From Bacillus sp. EB600 (GTDB lineage: Bacteria > Bacillota > Bacilli > Bacillales > Cytobacillaceae), in the NCBI RefSeq assembly GCF_024494385.1, contig NZ_JAEVLT010000004.1:186001-250000 (forward strand): DNA of 64,000 nucleotides, given 5' to 3'. Under the pieces are notes generated by a model, which made no database searches, was not told where the DNA came from, and worked only from the letters and a program-made list of their open reading frames with translations. The translations under genes and the position numbers were made by a program. Of this stretch, positions 17,023-25,376 are shown one piece after another. Every line of letters starts with the position of its first letter. Positions within the stretch are counted from its first letter, which is position 1.

Positions 17023-17168
17023 AAAAGCGCAAGCGCTCGTTTAGCGACGTATGGACTGGAGCACACTGACTGAGATAAAGGAAACACGAAGAGCGGTAGC
17101 GATTCGATGTTGACTTATCGTAGGGAAGTGGGCGAAGTACACTAGTCGCTGGGCGCTGGAGCTGGACG
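17023..17168 (+). repeat. Repeat family B, full copy at the left edge of the aromatic island
   Basis: It runs from AAAAGCGCAAGCGCTCGTTT through ACTGACTGAGATAAAGGAAA and TTGACTTATCGTAGGG to TAGTCGCTGGGCGCTGGAGC. It begins 3 bp after a stop codon. A fragment of the same family lies at the right edge (26411). Confidence 0.8.
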
Positions 17169-17186
17169 TAAATAAATTACAAAATT

Positions 17187-17222
17187 AAGGGGTGTCTCAT
17201 GCTTGCTCTTGGGACATCCCTT
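17187..17222 (-). terminator. Terminator at the end of the aromatic operon
   Basis: AAGGGGTGTCTC pairs with GGGACATCCCTT (G-U tolerant), followed on the minus strand by TTAATTTTGTAATTT, just past the GlcG/HbpS gene. Confidence 0.65.
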
Positions 17223-17237
17223 AAAAGTTGGGGTTAT

Positions 17238-17678
17238 TTACGATTCAATTGAAAGGGACTGGTTCAATACTTCCAGTGCTTTTGCAGCACACTTGCCGTC
17301 TTCCTCAGCAGATCCGCCGGACACACCGACTCCTCCTGCTAATTGTTTGCCAATATAGATCGGGATTCCCCCCTCAAATACAGTCAAGCGATTCGTATGT
17401 ACAATTCCGTGCAGAAGGGGCGGTTCTTTTTCAATTAATGGATACCACTCAGACGTAGGTATTCCAAAAGCGGCTGCAGTATAGGCTTTATTTTGAGCAA
17501 TTTCAGAACTTAATAATGGAGCCCCATCCATACGAACAAATCCTTTTAAATTTCCGCCATCATCCGCAATCGCAACATTCACGGCAATTCCTAATTGATT
17601 GGCTTGTTCACAAGCTGCCTCCAGCATCTCCATTACAATTTCTCTCGTGATTGCTGGCTTTTCATAGAATACTTTCAT
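17238..17678 (-). CDS. GlcG/HbpS family heme-binding-type protein
   Basis: A 146-residue DUF336 protein. The family pattern is seen in GIAVNVAIADDGGNLKGFVRMDGA, the helical NKAYTAAAFGIPTSEW and the C-terminal GGIPIY..GKQLAGGVGVSGG. The family includes HbpS, which binds heme, and GlcG-type proteins often encoded in catabolic operons. No signal peptide is present, so it is cytosolic. It is the last gene of the aromatic island, 15 bp after the regulator gene, so probably cotranscribed. Its role there is unknown; stress protection or cofactor handling is only a guess. Confidence 0.82.
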   Translation of the reverse strand: MKVFYEKPAITREIVMEMLEAACEQANQLGIAVNVAIADDGGNLKGFVRMDGAPLLSSEIAQNKAYTAAAFGIPTSEWYPLIEKEPPLLHGIVHTNRLTVFEGGIPIYIGKQLAGGVGVSGGSAEEDGKCAAKALEVLNQSLSIES

Positions 17679-17693
17679 TCTTATTGTCCTCTC

Positions 17694-19571
17694 TTAATCG
17701 ATCTCTAGTTCTCCCAAAACAAATAGACACTGCATTGCTACATAAATTTCATGTCTAATATATGGAGTGCTAATTTCCATTTGCAAAATTTCATTAATGC
17801 GTCCCAAGCGATATCGTAACCCACTGATGGATAAATTCATGGCACGTGCTGTCTTATGAACGTTTGATCCATTTTCCAAGTAATAATAGAGCGTTTTGGT
17901 TAATTCCATATTCTTGTTTTTATCTTCTTCAATTAAATTACCTAATACTTTATAGGCAAACTTTTCTATGGTATCCAAATTATTTGCTTGAAGCAAAATC
18001 CCTACAAGTCCCAGGGTATCGAAATAGACTAAATTTTGATGGCGATTGGCTACTTTCACTGAGGCAATACTTTCATCATATAAGTTTGCAGCGTTTTCAA
18101 TTGAAGGGGAATTTGAACTAACTCCCATTTTTACTAAAAACTCAGGAGAAAGGTTTGAACAATACTCAAGTAAGTGCTTACAAAATTCTTCTTTATTTAG
18201 ATGAGTTTTCAGAATTGTTCTTTCTGATAACAATATAATCACATTTTCAGATCTTTGATCGATTAAAGCGTTTACCTGTTTGTTCTTAAAAAAGGTTAGC
18301 AAATTATTTATGAATGGATCGTTAAATTCTAACTTATGAATAAGGGATGGTTCTTTAAATCGGTGATTAATGACAATCATAAAATAGGGATTGTCTAATT
18401 TGAAATCGATATAGTGTGCCCGTTTAACAATTTCGGACATGGTTAATCTTTTGTTCAAAATATCCTCTAAAAAACTTCCTTTCATGCGCTGCTCTGTATT
18501 GAAACGGGTCTTCTCATTTAGTACATTAAGAGAACATGCTAATGCAGCTTGTTCTAAGACCATCTTATCAACTTCTTTTAACATCGTTCCATTATAAAGA
18601 AATGAACAGTATCCATAGACACTTTGGCCTAAATAAATTGGTGTAATCACTCGTCTATGGCTCTCAGATATATCAAGCAACAATGTTTTTTTGCTGTCTC
18701 TCCATGTAGATGCTTTCTTACTTTGCTGATTGTCTACCCACTTTTTTAATTCCTCTGAATATTCCTGTGCCTTTTTAGTCGGTAACCCTCCAGCTGCTAA
18801 AATTGTTAAATAGCGGTCTTCAATAATGACTGGCATTTTCATCGTTTGGGATAAGACATCAGCAATTGATTTCATGCCTTTTTCTCGAAGTACTTCCTTA
18901 ACTAACTTGTGATGTACATGATAGGTCTTACTTAAATTATCTCTCTCAATTCTAAGCTTTTCGTATGTTTCATCCAATTCGTCGATGATTCGGTCGGCTT
19001 CATAGAAACTGATTTCATTCTTGATGTCGATATCTTCATTCCATTCGTCTTCTGTTTTGCAAATCCAATGACAATGGTTATCTCCCATTCCCTCACATTG
19101 AGTTTCCTTCACGATCACTCGTTTCCCCATCACCGTAGACAGGTAACCGCTTGCATAGCCAACTAACGTGTGGCATACAGTATGATCACTCTGGCCAAAA
19201 AGTTTTAGGTGTTCCTTTGCCTCATAGGAATTTTTCCAGTCTCCTTCAAAATGTAAGTTTCCCTTATCAAAGTCAGCATCACAGACACCTACTTCTACTT
19301 CTACAGTACCATTTAGTGCATGCATTTTAGGACCGACCAATAAAATGTCAAGATCGTTCTCCCATTCCATTTCCTTTGCCTTTAAGCTATCACTTACCCC
19401 ACAATTCCATCCATAACGAAGAAGAAACCCTTTAGCCCTAGTTAGTCCTAACGTATTAATCAGTTCCTGCCGTAGGACCCCGAAGGCAGAGCTGGGAACC
19501 GAAATCATTCGTTCAAATTCCTGAAAATTTAATGAGCCTAACCTGTCATCGTTTAATTCAACATGCTTCAA
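17694..19571 (-). CDS. Aromatic-responsive regulator: XylR_N + V4R sensor with PucR/CdaR-type HTH
   Basis: A 625-residue regulator. Residues ~5-105 resemble the XylR_N aromatic-effector domain of DmpR/XylR. Residues ~108-172 form a V4R domain with FEGDWKNSYEA, C133 before LVGYASGYLS, and C159/C167 in the CEGMGD..C block that binds zinc in DmpR. A charged helical linker (~185-232) leads to a GAF/CdaR-like middle. Residues ~557-615 are a PucR-family helix-turn-helix (ENGSNVHKTARAMNLS, LRYRLGRI). The sigma-54 AAA+ domain of DmpR is absent. The start is TTG at 19571 after CGGTGAT. It probably controls the operon it belongs to in response to phenols. Confidence 0.85.
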   Translation of the reverse strand: MKHVELNDDRLGSLNFQEFERMISVPSSAFGVLRQELINTLGLTRAKGFLLRYGWNCGVSDSLKAKEMEWENDLDILLVGPKMHALNGTVEVEVGVCDADFDKGNLHFEGDWKNSYEAKEHLKLFGQSDHTVCHTLVGYASGYLSTVMGKRVIVKETQCEGMGDNHCHWICKTEDEWNEDIDIKNEISFYEADRIIDELDETYEKLRIERDNLSKTYHVHHKLVKEVLREKGMKSIADVLSQTMKMPVIIEDRYLTILAAGGLPTKKAQEYSEELKKWVDNQQSKKASTWRDSKKTLLLDISESHRRVITPIYLGQSVYGYCSFLYNGTMLKEVDKMVLEQAALACSLNVLNEKTRFNTEQRMKGSFLEDILNKRLTMSEIVKRAHYIDFKLDNPYFMIVINHRFKEPSLIHKLEFNDPFINNLLTFFKNKQVNALIDQRSENVIILLSERTILKTHLNKEEFCKHLLEYCSNLSPEFLVKMGVSSNSPSIENAANLYDESIASVKVANRHQNLVYFDTLGLVGILLQANNLDTIEKFAYKVLGNLIEEDKNKNMELTKTLYYYLENGSNVHKTARAMNLSISGLRYRLGRINEILQMEISTPYIRHEIYVAMQCLFVLGELEID

Positions 19572-19600
19572 CCGATATCACCGCCCCAGAAAAGAATTGT

Positions 19601-19885
19601 TTAGGATGGCTGAATTCGAACCTCTAAGTCACTCTTTGGATAGGTTTTACACGCAAGTGTGTAATTTAGCTCTCTTTCCGAATCGGGAAGGACAGCCTTC
19701 GAGCTTTTGCCTCTTTCGAAGTCACCTGTCTTGATCTGGATCTTACACATTCCACATCCGCCACCCTTACAAGCATATTGTATAACAATTCCTTGACTCC
19801 GTGCAGCATCGAGGATTGTTTCATTATCATTACATGTAAATTCAGGCTGGTTATCATGGTCATCTTTTACTTTTACTTTAAACAT
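19601..19885 (-). CDS. [2Fe-2S] ferredoxin, DmpQ/XylT type
   Basis: A 94-residue plant-type ferredoxin with cluster ligands C39, C44, C47 and C79 (CKGGGCGMC ... LACK). In Pseudomonas meta pathways such a ferredoxin (XylT, DmpQ) keeps catechol 2,3-dioxygenase active by re-reducing its oxidised iron. The GDFERG..S..VLP.SER block fits that subgroup. It shares an operon with an extradiol dioxygenase here, which supports the role. The start is ATG at 19885, 9 nt after GGAGG; two other ATGs lie closer to or upstream of the site. Confidence 0.82.
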   Translation of the reverse strand: MFKVKVKDDHDNQPEFTCNDNETILDAARSQGIVIQYACKGGGCGMCKIQIKTGDFERGKSSKAVLPDSERELNYTLACKTYPKSDLEVRIQPS

Positions 19886-19932
19886 TAGCATGCTCCTCCA
19901 AAGCAACCAAATTTAATTTTATTTACTGTAAA

Positions 19933-19965
19933 ATATAGGTTCACTTAGGATAAATGAACCTATAT
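19933..19965 (-). other. Intercistronic hairpin between hydrolase and ferredoxin genes
   Basis: ATATAGGTTCA pairs perfectly with TGAACCTATAT (11 bp, 11-nt loop), followed on the minus strand by TTTTACAG. It may be a leaky terminator or an mRNA processing/stability element. Confidence 0.6.
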
Positions 19966-19987
19966 CAACTTGATCTTGCTATCATGT

Positions 19988-20818
19988 TTATACATTGATG
20001 GGTGTTTTACGAAGAAAGAAATTTTTACAAAGTTGGGCAAATTCATCCTTTTTCTCAATTTGAGTCCAATGTCCACATTTCGAGAATAGATGCAACTCTG
20101 AGTTTGGCAGCAGATCTAGAAGCCTTAAACTAGTTTCTTTATAAGGGATGACGAGATCATCTCTTCCGTGAACCATTAACACATCATTTTCTATTTTTTT
20201 GATTTCTTCTTCTGGCAGGGCTAATTGATTCAATTTTTCCTGGCGTGGTTCAGCAAACATTTTTGAAAAAGCTTCTTGAAGACCTGGTTGGATACTTGCT
20301 TGATAGCGTAACTCTGCTAATTCGTCAGTGGCAAATTCTTGGCTGTAAGCAAAGATTTCTAATAATTTTTTCATATTTTCAATACTTGGCTCGTATCCCC
20401 ATACTTTATCTAAACCATACGTCATCTGAAAAGGTAAAGCAGCAGCCCCCATTAATACCATCTTTCCAACCAAATCGGGTCTTTTATTGGCGATTTGCAA
20501 TGCCAGCGCTCCGCCAAGAGAGTTACCAATAATATGCACCCTGCTTTGAACAACTTCTTCAATAAAATGAATGAGGTGGTTTGTCCATGTTTCAACGCCA
20601 AATTCAACATTTTCATGCCTTTCCGTATAGCCAAACCCAACAATATCAGGCGCAAACACATGGAAATTTTCTGATAGTTCTGGAATAATCAATCTCCAGT
20701 TTGCCCAAGCAGTAACTCCTGGCCCTGAACCATGTATCAATAGGACAGCTTCCCCTTGCCCGCTTTCATGATAATGTGTTGAGATACCATTCACATCAAT
20801 GTATTTTGAATTGTCCAT
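19988..20818 (-). CDS. 2-hydroxymuconate-semialdehyde hydrolase (DmpD/XylF type)
   Basis: A 276-residue alpha/beta hydrolase with oxyanion motif HGSGPGVTAW, nucleophile S100 in GNSLGG, acid D221 in HGRDD and H250 in CGHW. This set, with GFGYTER, is typical of meta-cleavage-product hydrolases (C-C hydrolases). They split 2-hydroxymuconate semialdehyde or its methyl derivative into 2-hydroxypenta-2,4-dienoate and formate or acetate. It lies between reductase and ferredoxin genes of the same operon. The ATG follows AGGAGGATAATA. Substrate assignment rests on family and context. Confidence 0.87.
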   Translation of the reverse strand: MDNSKYIDVNGISTHYHESGQGEAVLLIHGSGPGVTAWANWRLIIPELSENFHVFAPDIVGFGYTERHENVEFGVETWTNHLIHFIEEVVQSRVHIIGNSLGGALALQIANKRPDLVGKMVLMGAAALPFQMTYGLDKVWGYEPSIENMKKLLEIFAYSQEFATDELAELRYQASIQPGLQEAFSKMFAEPRQEKLNQLALPEEEIKKIENDVLMVHGRDDLVIPYKETSLRLLDLLPNSELHLFSKCGHWTQIEKKDEFAQLCKNFFLRKTPINV

Positions 20819-20865
20819 TATTATCCTCCTAATTTTAGAGCAAATGAAAGTAATGTTTTATAAAC

Positions 20866-21891
20866 TTAGAATTCATCAAAAGAGATATTGTTGCCCTTCA
20901 CTCCGCCTTTATAGAGAACATCACAGGCTGTTTCAATCATTATCGGCGGACCACAAAGATATGCGTCCATGTCTTGCATGTTGTCAAGCTTGCGCCCGAT
21001 TACATCAGCAATAAAACCAACTTCGCCATCCCACTCTTCTGAAGGATCATGATTTGATAAGGCTGGAACGAAATGGAAATTTGGATGACGTTTGGCCAAC
21101 TCCTGCCATTCCTCCGTCAGGTACAAATCATTTTTTGTTCTTGCCCCATAAAAGAACCACGCTTCTTTTTCGAAGGATTGCGAAAATAAATCTTCTAATA
21201 GTGACTTAATTGGCGCCATTCCGGAACCACCCGCGATGAAGATTAAATCTTTATCTCTGTTACGAAGCTGCATGTTTCCATAAGGACCTGATCCTGACAC
21301 GACATCTCCTGCTTGTAGGTCACACATATAATTAGAACCTTTACCATCTGGAACACGTTTGATATGAAACTCTAAAATATTGCCATCTCGATATTTATTT
21401 GCCAATGAATAGGCACGTGTATCCTTTAAACCAGGGATATCAAATTCAAAAAACTGACCTGAAGCATATTCTATACTTTCTGGTTCTTGTAATTTTAACT
21501 TGACGATGTGAATATCATGCGTACAGGCTTTATTTTCCACAACCTCAGCTTCGAAATCATGAACTGCATAGAAAGGGAGATCACTTTCTTCTTCATCCAC
21601 TTCAATGACTAGATCACTTTCTGCTAACGTACTGCACATTAGGGTAAAGCCTTCTTCTCTTTCAAAACTCATTAAAGAGTATTCAGAAACACGATCCATG
21701 ATTTCATATTCACCATCAAGGACTTGGCACTTACAAGCGGAGCAACTACCGTGACGACAACCGTACGCTACCTGTACACCATTACGAATCGCTGCATCTA
21801 AAATGGTTTGGCCTTCCTTAACTGTAATTGTTTTTCCACTTGGTTCTAATGTGATTTCATATGTTTCAACCGCTGTTTTTGATTGGCCCAT
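20866..21891 (-). CDS. Phenol hydroxylase reductase component (DmpP type)
   Basis: A 341-residue electron-transfer protein. The N-terminal plant-type ferredoxin domain has C45, C50, C53 and C86. The central FAD domain has the RAYS motif at 159-162. The C-terminal NAD domain has GGSGMAP at 221-227 and CGPPIMI near the end. It moves electrons from NADH via FAD and [2Fe-2S] to the di-iron hydroxylase. Size and order match DmpP of Pseudomonas phenol hydroxylase. The ATG follows GAGGAGAG. A strong hairpin in the 170-bp gap before it separates it from the hydroxylase genes. Confidence 0.9.
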   Translation of the reverse strand: MGQSKTAVETYEITLEPSGKTITVKEGQTILDAAIRNGVQVAYGCRHGSCSACKCQVLDGEYEIMDRVSEYSLMSFEREEGFTLMCSTLAESDLVIEVDEEESDLPFYAVHDFEAEVVENKACTHDIHIVKLKLQEPESIEYASGQFFEFDIPGLKDTRAYSLANKYRDGNILEFHIKRVPDGKGSNYMCDLQAGDVVSGSGPYGNMQLRNRDKDLIFIAGGSGMAPIKSLLEDLFSQSFEKEAWFFYGARTKNDLYLTEEWQELAKRHPNFHFVPALSNHDPSEEWDGEVGFIADVIGRKLDNMQDMDAYLCGPPIMIETACDVLYKGGVKGNNISFDEF

Positions 21892-21980
21892 CTTTCGATC
21901 TCTCCTCCCGTAATCTGCATAATTACTTTGTGCAAACGTAAGAAATCTTTGTAAAAAAAAGCTTGTTCATAAAACTGCTT

Positions 21981-22023
21981 TTTCTCCTTCATGTAAAATC
22001 GTTATTTTCACATGAAGGAGAAA
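21981..22023 (-). other. Intercistronic 14-bp perfect hairpin within the hydroxylase operon
   Basis: TTTCTCCTTCATGT and ACATGAAGGAGAAA are exact inverse complements around a 15-nt loop. No T tract follows directly on the minus strand (the next is ~20 nt on), so it is more likely an mRNA stabiliser/processing site or partial terminator than a full stop. Confidence 0.65.
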
Positions 22024-22061
22024 GAGTCTATAAAGTTGTTAAGCAGAGTCTTACATGGAAC

Positions 22062-22346
22062 TTACGCTGTGATAATTTCTAAATAATCTCCATTGCGAAT
22101 TCCTGCTTCTTTAACGGTCTCATCTAAAGAGATTTCTATTTGACCATCCGCCCGAATCAAGAATAAACGATAGTTTCCTTCCATATTAACCTTCCATGCC
22201 TTTAAACAAACCTGTAACAATTCTTTCGTTGACATATGATGGTGGGTTCTTATTCCAATATTCCCCTGAAACAAATCATTTTCTGTGACTTCTTTTAGTA
22301 CTGGCCAAACGATCAATTGATTTTCCTGCTTCAAATAGTTCGCCAT
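22062..22346 (-). CDS. Small accessory subunit of the di-iron monooxygenase (DmpO/TmoB position)
   Basis: A 94-residue protein between the hydroxylase alpha gene and the reductase gene, where Pseudomonas has dmpO. It is shorter than DmpO. Its C-terminal half (YRLFLIRADGQIEIS..TVKEAGIRNGDYLEIITA) has the strand-helix-strand-GDYLEI ending of ubiquitin-like proteins, as in TmoB of toluene monooxygenase. It probably binds the hydroxylase as the gamma or P4 subunit. ATG at 22346 is 8 nt after AGGAG; the GTG three codons upstream overlaps that site. Identity is by position and fold pattern. Confidence 0.65.
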   Translation of the reverse strand: MANYLKQENQLIVWPVLKEVTENDLFQGNIGIRTHHHMSTKELLQVCLKAWKVNMEGNYRLFLIRADGQIEISLDETVKEAGIRNGDYLEIITA

Positions 22347-22372
22347 TTTGTTCACTCCTATTTCAATTCGCT

Positions 22373-23878
22373 CTAGAAAAATTTCTTATCTAACCCTAAA
22401 TGTTTTCTATGCTCCAACCAGCGGGCATGTTCTCTTGAAGAATAATGTTCACCCGCTTCTTCTGGAGATAAACCTGTATATTTAAATATTCCAGCTATTG
22501 GATCTTCCCCAAATTCTCCACTTAAATAAGCTTCTGCCGGCCACCAGATTTGCACATATTTCTGTGGTTCACTATCAAAAATATGCTTACAGCCTGGTGA
22601 ACAGGTCATATAGGTTTTATTGTTATATTCGCTGTATTGCGTCCACATTTTCGATGGATTATCCGGATCCGGAAACTCAGCAGGAATTTGACATACACTG
22701 CATACAGATGGAATTCCAGGGCTTGCCCCAGCCAATACGTGATCATCCATACGGCGGAAGTATGGCGAATAATATCGATCAAATGTATCTGGATATTCTT
22801 TTGATAACCATTGATAATCATCAGGCTGCAATTTGAATCCTCTAAAAAGGTTCGCGTGCTTATAGTGATCAAGGATACGCATAACCGCATGAGAATAATG
22901 TTCTTTTTCTTTTATGCTGTCTTCGGCGTGCTTTGGCAGGCGAATGCCGTATTTTCGTAAATCTTTAAACAACCCGTTAAACACTTGTTCTTCTACATAA
23001 ATTTCAAACGCTTTTTTCCAGGAAATTGGACGTATACGTGGATAATAATCAACAAGTGTCGCAATTACTGAAAACAGGCGATAAGCTCTCCAATACCACT
23101 TATCCAGCCATCCTTGAATAATCGGAATATTGCGATCATCTTCTTCCAGCAACATTTTCAAGGCAGACATTCCTAAAGCCATATGTCGTGATTCATCTGA
23201 TTGTACTGTTTTCCCAACAGCAGCAAAGTTATCATCGCCCACCGCACCCGCAGATGAAGCAAACGGTAAGAATAGAATATTGGTAAACACGTACTCGAAT
23301 GAGAATGAAATCGCCATTAGCGCTTCGAACGGACCAGCTGTCATTGCATCATCAAAAAATGATCTTGGTACCGTATTAAACCATAGATTTTGCGTCGTAT
23401 TCGCAAAGTTATGAATTCCATCAATTTCTTTACTCATATGAGCATAGTGTTTAATTTCAATTTGAGCATGACGCAGTTCATCAATTGCCTGATTGAATGT
23501 AGCAAAGCGAATCGCTTCAATTGGAATGTTACGTCCGACATATGCCATTAAGCGGTGGGCAGAATATTCAGCAGGCTGAACGGCTGTCGCGAATACTTTT
23601 ACCCCTTCATACCAACGTGAATCAACGACTTTCGCATGGCCATCATTTGCTTCAAAGGCATTTCGAACGGCATGGTAGATCCCATCTTTCTCGGATTGAA
23701 TCTTCACGTATTGGTTGTAGGCCATGCGGAAAGGGTCTTCCCATCTGCTTGGGTCTTTCAGAATGATGCCTTCTTTTTCAATCAAAGGATACACTTTATT
23801 CATATCAAAGTCTTTTGGTTCCCACATTAAATCTCTTGTCATTGCATGGTATTTTTCTTTCATTCCTAATTTAGCCAT
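22373..23878 (-). CDS. Phenol hydroxylase alpha (oxygenase) subunit, DmpN type
   Basis: A 501-residue bacterial multicomponent monooxygenase alpha subunit. All six di-iron ligands are visible at canonical spacing: E104 (PAEYSAHR), E134/H137 (DELRH), E195 (SFEYVF) and E229/H232 (DESRH). A C-terminal cysteine region (CSVCQ ... CSPGCKHIF) resembles the YHS-type end of phenol and toluene hydroxylases. It inserts oxygen into phenol or alkylphenols to give catechols, using electrons from the DmpP-type reductase and the DmpM-type effector. The ATG follows AAGGAGGG. It is 15 bp from the dmpM-like gene upstream. Confidence 0.92.
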   Translation of the reverse strand: MAKLGMKEKYHAMTRDLMWEPKDFDMNKVYPLIEKEGIILKDPSRWEDPFRMAYNQYVKIQSEKDGIYHAVRNAFEANDGHAKVVDSRWYEGVKVFATAVQPAEYSAHRLMAYVGRNIPIEAIRFATFNQAIDELRHAQIEIKHYAHMSKEIDGIHNFANTTQNLWFNTVPRSFFDDAMTAGPFEALMAISFSFEYVFTNILFLPFASSAGAVGDDNFAAVGKTVQSDESRHMALGMSALKMLLEEDDRNIPIIQGWLDKWYWRAYRLFSVIATLVDYYPRIRPISWKKAFEIYVEEQVFNGLFKDLRKYGIRLPKHAEDSIKEKEHYSHAVMRILDHYKHANLFRGFKLQPDDYQWLSKEYPDTFDRYYSPYFRRMDDHVLAGASPGIPSVCSVCQIPAEFPDPDNPSKMWTQYSEYNNKTYMTCSPGCKHIFDSEPQKYVQIWWPAEAYLSGEFGEDPIAGIFKYTGLSPEEAGEHYSSREHARWLEHRKHLGLDKKFF

Positions 23879-23893
23879 TTGTTCTTTCCCTCC

Positions 23894-24190
23894 TTATTCT
23901 GCGTTTTCCCACTCGATCGTTAAGTGCTCTTCATCCCAGTCTGTAATAAAACCGAAATATGAGCTCATGAAAATGTGTAATTGGTCCATTTCAAAGTCTG
24001 CGCCAAGGTGTTCCTCTACTGTTTCCCGATTTAGTACCAACTTTCCGGGCACTTTTACTTTTTTATAAACGGAAAAGTCTTCGACGATAACCCCTTCGTT
24101 ATCTTCTTCAATCGCTGCGATAATCGCTGTTACAACACCGCCGCCGCTTGTATCTAAATCTATTCCAACATAGGCTTGTTTTACTGTCAT
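23894..24190 (-). CDS. Phenol hydroxylase effector/regulatory protein, DmpM (MmoB) type
   Basis: A 98-residue MmoB/DmpM-family protein, cofactor-free and required for turnover by coupling the reductase and oxygenase. Family features are AYVGIDLDTSGGGVVTAIIAAI near the start, VEDFSVYKKVKVPGKLVLNRETVEEHLG, and SSYFGFITDWDEEHLTIEW at the end. It lies between the beta and alpha subunit genes in dmp order. The ATG follows GAGAGGGG. Confidence 0.88.
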   Translation of the reverse strand: MTVKQAYVGIDLDTSGGGVVTAIIAAIEEDNEGVIVEDFSVYKKVKVPGKLVLNRETVEEHLGADFEMDQLHIFMSSYFGFITDWDEEHLTIEWENAE

Positions 24191-24208
24191 CGTATTCGTT
24201 CCCCTCTC

Positions 24209-25330
24209 TTAGTTAAGAGCAATTTCGTATTGTTTAAATGGTAGTTTGTATTTCTTATAGATTGGAATAATTGCTTCTTCCTCGATTTTTTTCAGTGTCT
24301 CTGGAAGATTGATCGATATTCCATGCTTTGCAAATAAAGGAGCTAAGGCAAGAACTGCCTCGAATGCCTTCGGATACCATTTATCGATCCATTCTTGAGT
24401 AATTTCGATATTAGAAAGTGTTTCTTCCGGTGTCTCCCGCGGGTCGCTTAAGATTCTGCCCCAGCGATAGTCCCCTTCCCAATCTTCATAGCCTAAAGAT
24501 TTTAAATAATCCCAACGGCTTTCTGCTTTATCCTCTGTCAACATTTTGAAAAGAGAGAACGCCCAGTCACGATGCCAATCCAACTGCTTTGCAATCACCA
24601 AGTTCATAATGGATAAATGTGTATCACCATGTTTGGTTGCTTCTTGATTAAATTCGCGATACATCAAATTTCCTAATAGAAGGTCTAATGTTAAGTTTTC
24701 TGCTACAAGAACTTCTGCCCAGTCATCTGTCACAAGAATCTCTTCTACATAACGACGTAATGGTTGAAAAGCCGGTTCGTTTAGTAGCACCTCTTTGCCA
24801 TGTGCTAGAAACTCACCATGATGCTCTTGCATATTCATTGCCCATTGAGAGATCCACTGAGCTCGTCCTGTTTTGTCATATGCTTGGTACGTGGCACATT
24901 GCTCAATCGATGTTCCTAATGCATAACGGATAACATGTTGCATTTGGACATTCTCACCGTATTCAAGATGTCTAAGCGGCGTGTAAAGATCTCTTAATGC
25001 ATCTGCCCACTGTGGTGATAAGTTTTTAATGACACCAAGTTGTTCGGCATAAGCGAATCCATTTTCCACTTCTTCAGCCATTTTCTTTCTATTATTTACA
25101 TAAGTTGTATACCAGAACTTTTTGGGGTCACGGAAGGCTTCCCAATCAGCACACTTTAATCGTGTATAACGTGGATCAAAAATATCATAGTCACGTTCAT
25201 CAAAAATATGACGGTAATGCATATGCACATATGGCTGTTGTCTTACTGTTACATCTTCATATTCATTTTTTGTTTTGTAATCCCATGACTGATCACGGAT
25301 TGTTTTTTTGAATGCAGGTTCATTTGACAT
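24209..25330 (-). CDS. Phenol hydroxylase beta subunit, DmpL type
   Basis: A 373-residue ferritin-like hydroxylase beta subunit. Recognised segments are YVHMHYRHIFDERDYDIFDPRYTRL near the start and LRHLEYGENVQMQHVIRYALGTSIEQCATYQAYDK and HRDWAFSLFKML later. It lacks iron ligands, as expected for the beta chain, and pairs with the alpha subunit. It is the second gene of the operon, 46 bp after the dioxygenase. The ATG follows AAGGAGGAAAAAAG. No DmpK-like assembly gene precedes it. Confidence 0.9.
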   Translation of the reverse strand: MSNEPAFKKTIRDQSWDYKTKNEYEDVTVRQQPYVHMHYRHIFDERDYDIFDPRYTRLKCADWEAFRDPKKFWYTTYVNNRKKMAEEVENGFAYAEQLGVIKNLSPQWADALRDLYTPLRHLEYGENVQMQHVIRYALGTSIEQCATYQAYDKTGRAQWISQWAMNMQEHHGEFLAHGKEVLLNEPAFQPLRRYVEEILVTDDWAEVLVAENLTLDLLLGNLMYREFNQEATKHGDTHLSIMNLVIAKQLDWHRDWAFSLFKMLTEDKAESRWDYLKSLGYEDWEGDYRWGRILSDPRETPEETLSNIEITQEWIDKWYPKAFEAVLALAPLFAKHGISINLPETLKKIEEEAIIPIYKKYKLPFKQYEIALN

Positions 25331-25376
25331 CTTTTTTCCTCCTTATTAACATCCAAGGTTTCTTATTTCGATTGAA

